A stretch of DNA of 18,455 nt from Gemmatimonadaceae bacterium (GTDB lineage: Bacteria; Gemmatimonadota; Gemmatimonadetes; Gemmatimonadales; Gemmatimonadaceae), in the NCBI GenBank assembly GCA_025357975.1, contig JANYKY010000368.1:1-18455 (forward strand). Direction: 5' to 3'. The notes beneath the pieces were generated by a model. It did no database searches. It was not told the origin of the DNA and was given only the letters and a program-made list of their open reading frames with translations. Positions 6,777 through 14,604 of this stretch are shown here, in pieces. Position numbers and translations under genes: made by a program. Positions within the stretch are counted from its first letter, which is position 1. Every line of letters starts with the position of its first letter.

Positions 6777-9674
6777 ATGCAGGAACGCAGCATAAACGCA
6801 GCGCAAATCGAAAAAATCAAGTCAGTTTTCGAGCAAGCGTGCGTTCTCGGAGAACCGGAGCGCCACACGTATTTGCGCGAAGTCTCTGCTGGCGATTCGG
6901 CCCTCGAGGCCGAGCTGCATTCCCTGCTCACCGCGCATGATGCTTCGGGAGATTTTTTCGAGAAGTTGTCGCAGGATCTGATTGGTCCCGCATTGTCTGC
7001 GCTCGAGCTCAGCGAACGGGACGCGGTCACAGATGCCGACGGCAAGATCCTGCACTACGAGATTCTCGAAAGAATTGGTGTCGGCGGAATGGGGGTTGTG
7101 TATAAGGCTCGTGATACGCGGCTCGCCCGAATCGTCGCGCTAAAGTTTCTTCCGCGACGAGATGAATCAAATCCGGCGGCTCAGGCTCGCCTGCTGGCCG
7201 AAGCACGTGCAGCATCGGCGCTCGACCACCCGAATATCGGAGTGGTCTACGACATCGCCGAGGCACCCAATGGCCGACAGTTCATGGCTATGGCGTGGTA
7301 CGATGGACAGACCCTGCGCGAGAAATCACGGCGCGGTCCAATGCCAGTCGACGAGACAATCGCAGTCGGCATCCAACTGGCGAGCGCCCTTGCCGCGGCG
7401 CACGGCGCAGGAATCATACACCGCGATGTAAAGCCGGCAAACGTCATCATCACGCAATCAGGCACGGCGAAGCTTCTCGATTTCGGAATTGCGAAACTGA
7501 TGGGAGCGCATGAGCGTGAGATGCTTCTCACGGCCGGCACAGTCGCCTACATGAGTCCTGAGCAAACTCGGCACGAACCGCTTGACGCACGCTCCGACAT
7601 CTGGAGCGTGGGTGTTTTGCTATACGAGATTCTCGCCGTGCAACGACCGTTTCAGGGGGAGACTGACGAAGAGATAATAGCTGCGATCAGGACTGACGAG
7701 CCTGCGCCACTTCATGTTCTCCGGCCGGACGTTCCGCGTGCATTGGCTGATGTCATCCACTGTTGTCTCAAGAAGGAGGCCCGCGACCGTTACAGCTCTG
7801 CAAGTGAATTGCTCGCCGCATTGAGAGAATCCGAAAAGAATCTGGTCTCTTCGTCGCCCCGTAACGCAGCTGCTGGACCACTGCCTCGCTTCTTTTCAGG
7901 ACTGACGCTCTCAATGACAGCCGGTGCGTTGCTCGTTGCTGGCCTCATTTTGTGGAGCTATTCGCGTTATCGGGAGATCAATGGTCGCCCCGCAAGCCCG
8001 GCTCAGGCGCGCCCCGTCTCGATCGCCGTGATGTCTTTCAACGGGTTACAACCTTTAGACAGCCAATCCTATCTGGGCCGCGTGCTCGCGGAAGAGCTGC
8101 GCAACAAGCTTTCACGCTACAGAAATATCGCGGTGTCGGGCTACCTGTCCTCGTCTTCTTACACAGATCTCGAAACTGCCCTGCCCCGTTTGAAAGGCGA
8201 GCTGGGAGCACAGTACGCGATAGCCGGTAAAATAGAAAAGTCACCGGCAAATCAACTTCATCTTGAAATCGTTGACGCCACGACCCGGCGCGAATTGTGG
8301 TCTGGACGCTATCCGCTGGCGTCAGCGCAGCTGGCGATCCTCGTGCCTAACGCAACAAAACAGATTCTTTCCACGCTGAACATCACAACCTCTGCTGCGG
8401 AGGCTGCGCGAACCACCATGGCGGAAACGTCCAATCCCATTGCTTACCAGCTTTATCTCCGGGGAAGAGACGTCGAGCTGGCCGCCATGCCGAAAAACGT
8501 CCTCGATCAGCCGCCACAGGAATCTGTACGTCGCGCACAGGCATTTTACGCTCAGGCACGAGCACTCGATCCTTCGTTCGCTCTCAATCGCGCAAAGCTT
8601 GGCATGAGTCATATGAAGAGCGCGGCGGTGTATGACAATACGCGGGCGAGACTCGAGCAGGCGCGACTTGAGGCGGAAACGGCGCTGCGTCTCGATTCCG
8701 GGCTCGTCGACGCGCACGAGACGCTCGCCGAATACCTGAGCCAGACTGGAAACACGCCTGCTGCCATTGTGGATCTCGAACATGCACTTCAAAAGGTGCC
8801 CCACAATGTGAATCTCATAGTGGCACTCGGCTTCACGTATCGGCTTGGGGGTCGTTCCGAGGATGCAATCGAGCAGTTCCATCTCGCACAGAAACTTGAC
8901 CCTCGCAATCCATTTCCTTTCTGGTATGCCGCGTGGACCTATGGCAGCATGCGCCGGCAAGATCTGGGTTCCCTTGAATTCAGCCGGCTGATAGCCATTT
9001 CCCCTGAGGATTACGAAATGCGCATCATCAAGGGACAATCGTATCTGAGATGGAAAGGAACGGCGGACACTTTGTTGGCTCAGACTGCCGCGATTCCCCC
9101 GACGTGGGACCAGCGCGGAATGGCGACCTTTGGCAGGTACACCGCGCTGATGGTGCAGCGTCGATATCGCGATGGATTGCAAATGCTGGATCGTTCGCGA
9201 TCCGACCTTAGTACCGATGGCTTTGTCTACAGCCCGAATGCGCTAATGCGCGGGGATATGTTGCGGGGCCTCGGGCAACGCAACCCGGCTCGAGCAGAAT
9301 ACTCGAAGGCGGTCGCGCAACTGCGAGACAGCCTCGCGGCGCATCCGAATCAGCCGGAGATCCACGCGGCGCTTGGACTCGCCTACGCAGATCTCGGCAA
9401 CCGCCAGCGGGCTATCAAGGAATCTGAAAAAGCCATGAGTCTGGCTCCTCTTGCGACGACCGGGCCACTGGCTACCGCCGTCATGGGAATCGCCGTGCAG
9501 GCTTTCGGACTGGTTGGAGAGGGGGACCGCGCCTTCCAGATGATCGAGTTGATGCTTTCCATGCCCTCAGGACGCGAAATAAGCGTTCCGTTTCTCAAGG
9601 TCTGGCCGGGCTTCGATCCGTTACGCAACGATCCCCGCTTCAATCAGATGCTGGAACGATTCACCATCAAGTGA
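6777..9674 (+). CDS. Transmembrane Ser/Thr protein kinase with TolB-like domain and TPR repeats
   Basis: 965 residues; ATG with AGGAG 4 bases upstream. Residues 10-70 form the helical leader common to these kinases (IEKIKSVFEQAC...). The kinase domain spans about 94-350. It has the glycine loop GVGGMGVVY, Lys123 in ALKFL, a C-helix Glu in RLLAEA, HRDVKPAN with Asp217, DFG with Asp235, MSPEQ in place of APE, and DARSDIWSVGVLLYEIL. All catalytic residues are present, so it should be active. A membrane helix lies at about 374-393. The outer part starts with a TolB/FlgO-like alpha-beta domain (PVSIAVMSF to LSTLNI, about 413-535) and then TPR helices to the end, for example VDAHETLAEYLSQTGNTPAA and AALGLAYADLGNRQRAIKES. 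The architecture implies a sensor or scaffold outside the membrane and phosphorylation in the cytoplasm; targets are unknown. Such kinases commonly neighbour ECF sigma genes of the kind found 44 bases downstream, here broken. Confidence 0.95.
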   Translation: MQERSINAAQIEKIKSVFEQACVLGEPERHTYLREVSAGDSALEAELHSLLTAHDASGDFFEKLSQDLIGPALSALELSERDAVTDADGKILHYEILERIGVGGMGVVYKARDTRLARIVALKFLPRRDESNPAAQARLLAEARAASALDHPNIGVVYDIAEAPNGRQFMAMAWYDGQTLREKSRRGPMPVDETIAVGIQLASALAAAHGAGIIHRDVKPANVIITQSGTAKLLDFGIAKLMGAHEREMLLTAGTVAYMSPEQTRHEPLDARSDIWSVGVLLYEILAVQRPFQGETDEEIIAAIRTDEPAPLHVLRPDVPRALADVIHCCLKKEARDRYSSASELLAALRESEKNLVSSSPRNAAAGPLPRFFSGLTLSMTAGALLVAGLILWSYSRYREINGRPASPAQARPVSIAVMSFNGLQPLDSQSYLGRVLAEELRNKLSRYRNIAVSGYLSSSSYTDLETALPRLKGELGAQYAIAGKIEKSPANQLHLEIVDATTRRELWSGRYPLASAQLAILVPNATKQILSTLNITTSAAEAARTTMAETSNPIAYQLYLRGRDVELAAMPKNVLDQPPQESVRRAQAFYAQARALDPSFALNRAKLGMSHMKSAAVYDNTRARLEQARLEAETALRLDSGLVDAHETLAEYLSQTGNTPAAIVDLEHALQKVPHNVNLIVALGFTYRLGGRSEDAIEQFHLAQKLDPRNPFPFWYAAWTYGSMRRQDLGSLEFSRLIAISPEDYEMRIIKGQSYLRWKGTADTLLAQTAAIPPTWDQRGMATFGRYTALMVQRRYRDGLQMLDRSRSDLSTDGFVYSPNALMRGDMLRGLGQRNPARAEYSKAVAQLRDSLAAHPNQPEIHAALGLAYADLGNRQRAIKESEKAMSLAPLATTGPLATAVMGIAVQAFGLVGEGDRAFQMIELMLSMPSGREISVPFLKVWPGFDPLRNDPRFNQMLERFTIK

Positions 9675-9718
9675 TTGTAGGTGCAGATCCGGGCGACTAA
9701 CGCCGCCTGTTCCCAACC

Positions 9719-10148
9719 GTGAGCAACGACCGCATCTTTTTGCGGGATGAAGCAGCGTTCAATCGGTGGACCAACGCGAGCGGACGAGCGTTCGTGAGCG
9801 ACGATGAACCAGCAGGAACTGTGACGAGCCTCTTTGCAGACCTCGAGCGAGGCGATCGTCGCGCACTGGAACAAATCTTTCCCATTGTATACGAGGAGCT
9901 CCGCTTGCTTGCCCGCCGCCAGCGCAGGAACTGGAATGGCGATACGACAATGGGCACCACGGCCCTCGTCCACGAGGCCTATCTCAAGCTTGTGGACGCC
10001 GATGCGGCCAGCGTCGTGGAGTGTCGTTTTTTTTGGCGGATTGTCTATCGAGGAGACGGCCGAAGCCCTCTCCATATCGCCGGCCACAGTAAAGCGCGAT
10101 TGGAACCTCGCGAGGGCGTGGCTTTTCCGAGAGATGAAGCCAGCCTGA
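9719..10148 (+). pseudogene. Broken ECF sigma factor (internal deletion plus frameshift in a T-run)
   Basis: The start reads [31 protein letters not shown] and then [19 protein letters not shown], the sigma-2 N-terminal part of the ECF subfamily often paired with Ser/Thr kinases. It jumps directly, in frame, to VVECRFF, which belongs to sigma-4. In intact members about 80 residues (HFFAVAARAMR, DHARRR and the linker) lie between; they contain the -10 recognition surface. In the T8 run at about 10027-10034 the frame then breaks. With seven T the frame would continue [39 protein letters not shown], a complete sigma-4.2 end, to the TGA at 10146-10148. The T-run shift could be a sequencing error; the missing block could not. 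The GTG at 9719 was taken as start; another GTG lies at 9794. It cannot make a working sigma factor. Confidence 0.9.
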
Positions 10149-10219
10149 CATTTTTATCTCAGCGATGTCCAGGTCGGTTCCGTCGTTTGGTCCATGGCAG
10201 CACCGACGGCGCCGATGAC

Positions 10220-10242
10220 CGGCCAGTTTGCTATATTGGCCG
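10220..10242. repeat. Inverted repeat upstream of the TonB-dependent receptor
   Basis: CGGCCA at 10220-10225 and TGGCCG at 10237-10242 are perfect inverted arms around an AT-rich 11-base spacer containing TATATT. It is about 75 bases before the receptor start, a suitable place for an operator or a -10 region. No good -35 was found at the right distance, so a regulatory role is inferred from position only. Confidence 0.4.
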
Positions 10243-10314
10243 AATGTCTGGCGACAGACCATGGCCCCGGTGGGTGAAATCCATTAGGGAATTGCAGCGG
10301 TCGCGGGCGACTGC

Positions 10315-12765
10315 TTGATACGTGCACCGTTGCTGCTGCTGGCGACAGTTCTTTTTACGGTCGCCCCAGGCATACGTGCGCAGGACACCGTGGCCGTAGC
10401 ACTAACGCCGAGCGTTACCCTCGGAACGCGCGTTGGTGATCGCACGTCTACCAAATCAGCCGTGCCCGTCGATGTCTTGACGTCAAAGGCAATCGAGGCA
10501 TCGGGACTTGTCGAGACGTGGCAAATTCTGCAGCGGTTGATACCTACTTCGAACAGTGCGCACATACCACGAGGCGACGATGGCACCAGACCCGTAACGC
10601 TTCGCGGCCTGTCACCGGGCCATGTGCTCATACTCGTCAACGGCAAACGCCTCCACAATCCTGCCGTGATCCTTGGCGGGGCCGTGTTCAACGGCAATGC
10701 CGCCAACGATGTCGGATCGATTCCGACGATCGCAATTGAACGAATAGAAATCCTTCGTGATGGTGCCGCAGCGCAGTACGGGTCGGATGCAATTGCGGGC
10801 GTGATCAACATCATATTGAAGCGAAGCAGAGGCATTGAAGCACGATCGTCGTTCGGACAGGTCCATTCGTCCGAGGGCGGGCGACGTTTTCACGACGGAG
10901 GTGTTGTCGACGCGGGAATCGTGTACGGGATTCGGTTCAAGGAAGGCGGCTATGCAACTCTGAGTTCTGAAGTCAGTCACCGGGGGGCGACCAATCGCGC
11001 ATATCCTGATCAAAGGGTGCAATACTTCTCAGGCGACCCACGTAACTCGAACCCACCGGTTGTGCGAAATGCAGAAGGTGACGGCGAATCTCGCGGAGCG
11101 GGTATTTCATTGAACGCGGCCGCCCCGATCGGAGGGGAAGCCGAGGCGTATTTAGTTGCAAATCTGACGCAACGACACGCGCAGTCGTATGCGTTGTTCC
11201 ACCTGCCGCTCGAAGCGACGAACACGGTTCGCGCGATTCATCCGGACGGTTTTCACCCGCGAGGTGATTTCGGCATCAGTGATTTTTCCGCGTCCGCAGG
11301 CATGCGCGGTGTGGTTCGTCAGTGGCATTGGGATGTTAGCTCGACAGTTGGCGGCAATCGGTTCAGTTACGACGTTCACAACAGCAACAATGCGTCGATG
11401 GGTGTCAACAGCCCAACCGACTTCTACATCGGCGAGCAGCGTGCAAATGAGTGGACCAGCAATCTCGACGTTGTCCGCTCCTTGACAATGGGGAATCGTC
11501 TGCCAGTCAAGATTGCCGCGGGCGCAGAGTTTCGAGTTGACACTTATGCAATTGGAGCGGGAGACTCTGCATCGTATGCGAACGGCGGTCAACCCATTCT
11601 CGATGGTCCGGCAAAAGGTCAGCCGGCAGCAATCGGTTCTCAGGGAATAATCGGCTTCCAGCCGACCGATGAAGTCTCCGCAAGTCGAAGTAACATAGCC
11701 GCATACGTCGATCTGGAGAGCGTGCTCGTTCCTCGCCTCCTTGTCGATGCAGCAGGACGAGCCGAACGCTACAGCGACTTCGGTAATACAATTGACGGAA
11801 AAATTGCGGCGCGATTTGAGCTCATTCGGGGCGTCGCGCTGCGCGCGTCCGAGGGCACGGGATTTCGCGCCCCGTCTCTGAACCAATCCTATTTCGCCAC
11901 GACACGAAACGCGTTCATCGTGAATAACGGTGTGGCGGGTGTTTACAAAATCCGCACGCTTCCGGTAAATACAGAAGCAGCAAAACTGCTGGGTGCACGG
12001 CCTCTTGATCCGGAGCAATCGCTTAACGTTTCCGCGGGTATCATCTTTGATGTGCCATGCTTTCCGACAGTGACAATCGACTACTACGCGATTGGGATAG
12101 ATGGTCGCATTGTCCCTACAACCGAGTTCCGGGATTCATCGGTTACTCGGCTCCTTGGAGAGCACGGCTCGCCCGGAGTTGCCGGGGCGCAATACTACGC
12201 AAATGCCGCAAATACTCGAACGAAAGGCTTGGATGTCGTCGCCCGCTACGGATTCGTCGTGGGTCGTGAAGGCGTTCTTCACATGGTTGGCGGGTACAAT
12301 CGGACGCGAACGCGTGTCACCGACGTGAGGAGCACACCGCCTGAGCTTGAGAGGTTCCAGGCAACGCTTTTTGGGCGAACACAGAGGGGGGAGATCGAGA
12401 GTACGCAGCCGGATCGAACGGTCACGTTTACCACAGACTATTCGCTCAGACGCTTCACCGTTGACGTTCATAACCAACGTTTTGGAAGGACCCACCTCCT
12501 TGATGCGCTCGACCCGACGAAAGATCAAACGGTGGAACCAACCTGGATAACCGATCTCGGGCTCTCCCACGCAATGGGGCGTCACCTCACCGTGTCCGCG
12601 TCCGTTGCAAACCTGTTCGACGCTTATCCCTCGGAATGGATCGACTTCAAGAATGGAGTAAAGGCGACCGGTCTCTCCGTCGCCGCCAACTTTCGTTACG
12701 CGGTTGCGATCTCGCCGTTCGGCGCGAACGGACGGACCATCGGTCTGCACTTCGCCTACAGATAA
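10315..12765 (+). CDS. TonB-dependent outer-membrane receptor
   Basis: 816 residues. A signal peptide (MIRAPLLLLATVLFTVAPGIRA, cut before QD near residue 23) leads to the plug domain at about 45-170. The plug has VDVLTSKAIEASG, VTLRGLSPGHVLILVNGKRL and IERIEILRDGAAAQYGSDAI followed by AGVINIILKR, all hallmark plug motifs. The rest is rich in alternating beta-strand sequence, with FRAPSLNQSYF and a late SVANLFDAYP block near the end, as in TonB-dependent barrels. It should import a scarce ligand such as a siderophore, vitamin, metal or oligomer using TonB energy; the ligand is not evident. The start is a TTG, the first possible start after an in-frame TAG at 10285; no strong ribosome site is visible. 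It ends in FAYR rather than with the usual terminal aromatic. No TonB/ExbBD or periplasmic partner is in the window. Confidence 0.92.
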   Translation: MIRAPLLLLATVLFTVAPGIRAQDTVAVALTPSVTLGTRVGDRTSTKSAVPVDVLTSKAIEASGLVETWQILQRLIPTSNSAHIPRGDDGTRPVTLRGLSPGHVLILVNGKRLHNPAVILGGAVFNGNAANDVGSIPTIAIERIEILRDGAAAQYGSDAIAGVINIILKRSRGIEARSSFGQVHSSEGGRRFHDGGVVDAGIVYGIRFKEGGYATLSSEVSHRGATNRAYPDQRVQYFSGDPRNSNPPVVRNAEGDGESRGAGISLNAAAPIGGEAEAYLVANLTQRHAQSYALFHLPLEATNTVRAIHPDGFHPRGDFGISDFSASAGMRGVVRQWHWDVSSTVGGNRFSYDVHNSNNASMGVNSPTDFYIGEQRANEWTSNLDVVRSLTMGNRLPVKIAAGAEFRVDTYAIGAGDSASYANGGQPILDGPAKGQPAAIGSQGIIGFQPTDEVSASRSNIAAYVDLESVLVPRLLVDAAGRAERYSDFGNTIDGKIAARFELIRGVALRASEGTGFRAPSLNQSYFATTRNAFIVNNGVAGVYKIRTLPVNTEAAKLLGARPLDPEQSLNVSAGIIFDVPCFPTVTIDYYAIGIDGRIVPTTEFRDSSVTRLLGEHGSPGVAGAQYYANAANTRTKGLDVVARYGFVVGREGVLHMVGGYNRTRTRVTDVRSTPPELERFQATLFGRTQRGEIESTQPDRTVTFTTDYSLRRFTVDVHNQRFGRTHLLDALDPTKDQTVEPTWITDLGLSHAMGRHLTVSASVANLFDAYPSEWIDFKNGVKATGLSVAANFRYAVAISPFGANGRTIGLHFAYR

Positions 12766-12816
12766 TCACACCTTGTGCGAAGGGCCGGCTTGGATCGTTA
12801 GTGCAAAGGCTGGTAA

Positions 12817-12922
12817 GACAGCATGGCCTGAGCCGATTTGGTTGAATTCCGTGTATCCGTAGTTACAAGGGAATTCACCCGAATGCTGGAGATGAGTATG
12901 CGACTCCGAAATATTATGTGCT
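12817..12922 (+). repeat. Direct repeat, copy 1: leader and first codons of the HAF lipoprotein gene
   Basis: From GACAGCATGGCCTGAGCC onward this segment matches 14313-14419 almost base for base. By eye there are about five substitutions and one inserted T until the first codons of the lipoprotein gene, after which similarity fades. The repeat thus covers the 5' leader, ribosome site and start codon. The second copy follows a truncated IS3 gene. It could be a duplicated gene 5' end or a multi-copy leader. Confidence 0.9.
12843..12877. repeat. Inverted repeat in the leader of the HAF lipoprotein gene
   Basis: TGAATTCC (12843-12850) and GGAATTCA (12870-12877) are perfect inverted arms. The inner TGTA/TACA can extend the stem with a mismatch and a bulge. 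It lies about 20 bases upstream of the start at 12898, so it could be an operator or an mRNA hairpin. In copy 2 the equivalent arms are retained except for one inserted T. Confidence 0.6.
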
Positions 12923-13980
12923 CGTTCGTTCTGGTCGCCAACGTTGTACTGCTCACCGCCTGCTCGACGGATCCGGTAACCTTCGTAGCCGGAGCAAGCC
13001 CCCCTCCCCCACCTACAAAGCCAGCACCAGTTACGTCAGATACCGTTGTTACCAGACGTGGCTTCGTTTGGTCTTCCGAGACGGGATTGGAGGTAATTCC
13101 GGTTCCAAAGGGCGCTACGAGCATGGACGTCACCGCCATGAATAACGGCGGGCAGGTTGTGGGCTACGTGACGCTCGGAGCATTGAGTGAAAATTACCGC
13201 GCGTTCACATGGTTGCCGTCTGGAGGATACACCGCACTCGGGAGTCTCGTCGGTCCAGACGGTATTTCCATGGCACTGTCGATAACTGATGCAGGTGACG
13301 TGACTGGCCTGAGCGAGGGTCCGCACATCGGCTACGAGTGGGGCATTCAGCTTGGCGACGCATTCATCTGGAACGCACAGTCCGGCATAAAGGCAATCCC
13401 CATGGGGTACGATTACGCCAGCGGCACACCCGGCGTGGCACTTTCTCCCGAATTCAGGCCGATCGATGCCGGCGGGAAACTGATGCTGCCTGCGGGGGCA
13501 AATTGCGTCCAGGTTGTTCGTACAAATGCGCGGGGGCAAGCCATCGGCTACGCCGGAACTTATCAATCAACCCAGCGCTTAGGTAACACTAATGATGACT
13601 GCCACTACACGAATGCACTGCTGTGGGCGGCCGACGGTGGATTTGTCACAATCGATGAGTGCGGCCCGCGATCGGGGTGTCGCACAACATTGGTCGCCTT
13701 GAACAACCGCGGTGAACTGCTTGGCAATAGTAACGCCGACGGGGGATTTAAGTGGACAGCATCCGGTGGAATGGTCCGAATTCCAATGGCAGCCGCCTCG
13801 GTGAATGTCATCAACGATAACGGCGACGCGGCTGGGTGTGTCGGGACCGTTACACTATGCACGCCTTTTGTTTGGCTGGCGTCGGGAGAGATAAAAGTTC
13901 TCCAGATGCCCGTTGGAGCAAGGAAGGGATTCCCTGTTTCCCTCAACAATAAAGGCGTCATGGCCGGCAGCTTCGAATGA
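12898..13980 (+). CDS. HAF-repeat lipoprotein, probably shortened at its C-terminus
   Basis: 360 residues from the ATG at 12898, which has GGAG six bases upstream; the open frame extends further up into the repeated leader, but without a ribosome site. MRLRNIMCSFVLVANVVLLTACS is a lipoprotein signal with lipobox LTAC. A proline-rich linker (SPPPPPTKPAP) follows. The body consists of about five to six repeats of the HAF type: RGFVWSSETGLEVIPV, then AMNNGGQVVGYV; RAFTWLPSGGYTALG, then SITDAGDVTG; DAFIWNAQSGIKAIPM; NALLWAADGGFVTID, then ALNNRGELLG; FVWLASGEIKVLQM, then SLNNKGVMAG. Such repeats probably form a beta-propeller-like surface domain. The biochemical role of the family is not known. 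The protein stops at VMAGSFE, where a repeat would normally continue, about 45 bases before the IS3 remnant. The C-terminus may therefore be lost. Confidence 0.85.
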   Translation: MRLRNIMCSFVLVANVVLLTACSTDPVTFVAGASPPPPPTKPAPVTSDTVVTRRGFVWSSETGLEVIPVPKGATSMDVTAMNNGGQVVGYVTLGALSENYRAFTWLPSGGYTALGSLVGPDGISMALSITDAGDVTGLSEGPHIGYEWGIQLGDAFIWNAQSGIKAIPMGYDYASGTPGVALSPEFRPIDAGGKLMLPAGANCVQVVRTNARGQAIGYAGTYQSTQRLGNTNDDCHYTNALLWAADGGFVTIDECGPRSGCRTTLVALNNRGELLGNSNADGGFKWTASGGMVRIPMAAASVNVINDNGDAAGCVGTVTLCTPFVWLASGEIKVLQMPVGARKGFPVSLNNKGVMAGSFE

Positions 13981-14023
13981 TGCTGACGCCGACCGGGGTT
14001 CAGGTTTCTGAATGAGAGCAACT

Positions 14024-14312
14024 GGAGTTGACCCGGTTTCGTGGACACTTCACTCTTTGAGAGAGGAGGTGCGCCATGGGAAAAGTAAGACCACCGTACC
14101 CGGAAGAGTTCAAGCGTCAGATGGTGGAGCAGGTTCGAGCTGGAAAGAAACCAGAAGAATTGTCGAGAGGGTTCGAGCCAACAGCACAGTCGATACTTGG
14201 GTGAAGCAGTACGAGCGTGACACCGGCGAGAGGTATGACGGTGGTTAGACCTCGACAGAGGGCGACGAGATTAGACGTCTTCGTCGTGAAGTCCGGCAGC
14301 TGAAGATGGAAC
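14024..14312 (+). mobile_element. Left-end remnant of an IS3-family insertion sequence
   Basis: TGGAGTTGACCCGGTTTCGT at 14024 begins a segment that resembles the terminal sequence and leader of IS3-family elements. A strong GAGAGGAGGT ribosome site then precedes the orfA start at 14076. The element stops abruptly at 14312, where the second copy of the HAF leader repeat begins. orfB and the right end are missing. The left boundary is an estimate; no target duplication could be identified. Confidence 0.65.
14076..14312 (+). pseudogene. Truncated IS3-family transposase OrfA
   Basis: The ATG at 14076 follows GAGGAGGT. Its frame encodes MGKVRPPYPEEFKRQMVEQV, then RAGKKPEELSR and EPTAQSI, the helix-turn-helix start of IS3 OrfA. 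After ATA at 14193-14195 bases are missing, and the frame shifts to WVKQYERDTGERYDGG. A TAG at 14246-14248 replaces the expected leucine codon. The same frame then continues TSTEGDEIRRLRREVRQLKMER, the leucine-zipper part. The sequence breaks off just before the usual end (DILSKAAAWFA). Frameshift, nonsense codon and truncation together make it inactive. Confidence 0.88.
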
Positions 14313-14419
14313 GACAGCATAGCCTGAGCCGATTCGGTGGAATTCCGTGTATCCGTAGTTACAAGGGAATTTCACCCGAATCCTGGAAATGAGTATGCGA
14401 CTCCGAAATTTCATTTGCG
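14313..14419 (+). repeat. Direct repeat, copy 2, abutting the IS3 remnant
   Basis: Near-copy of 12817-12922 with the same orientation and spacing of elements. It has the inverted-repeat arms, the ribosome site (CTGGAA here instead of CTGGAG) and the start ATGCGACTCCGAAAT. It starts exactly where the transposase sequence ends, so one end of the repeat coincides with a rearrangement point. Confidence 0.9.
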
Positions 14420-14534
14420 CCTGTGCCCTGATCGGCGACGCTGTAATGCGCGGAATCGTGTTTATTCGCGCGGACAGTGGGTGGTGGGGATCGCACTTGC
14501 CCTTCTGGTTGTGTTCTTCATGACGAAACGCTGA
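14395..14534 (+). pseudogene. Remnant of a second lipoprotein-type gene start fused to a short membrane tail
   Basis: The ATG at 14395 inside repeat copy 2 starts MRLRNFICACALIGDAVMRG, parallel to MRLRNIMCSFVLVANVVLLT of the HAF gene, but no lipobox follows and the frame stops at 14523 after 42 residues. In the next frame, ending TGA at 14532-14534, the sequence gives RGQWVVGIALALLVVFFMTKR, a plausible C-terminal membrane helix. I read this as the two ends of one or two genes joined by deletion and frameshift. A functional 42-residue peptide cannot be excluded. Confidence 0.45.
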
Positions 14535-14604
14535 GACAAGCGGGGATTCCTAGAGAGGTAGTCGCAACGGTGCCGCCGAAGCGACCTTCAATTAGCTGAG
14601 AAGG

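Noticed and set aside
8322..9182. Open frame of 286 codons on the minus strand inside the kinase gene
   Set aside because: Antisense to the TPR region of a clearly coding gene; its translation shows no signal, domain or ribosome site.
11152..12018. Open frame of 288 codons on the minus strand inside the TonB-dependent receptor
   Set aside because: Shadow frame of the barrel region, rich in Arg/Cys without any family resemblance.
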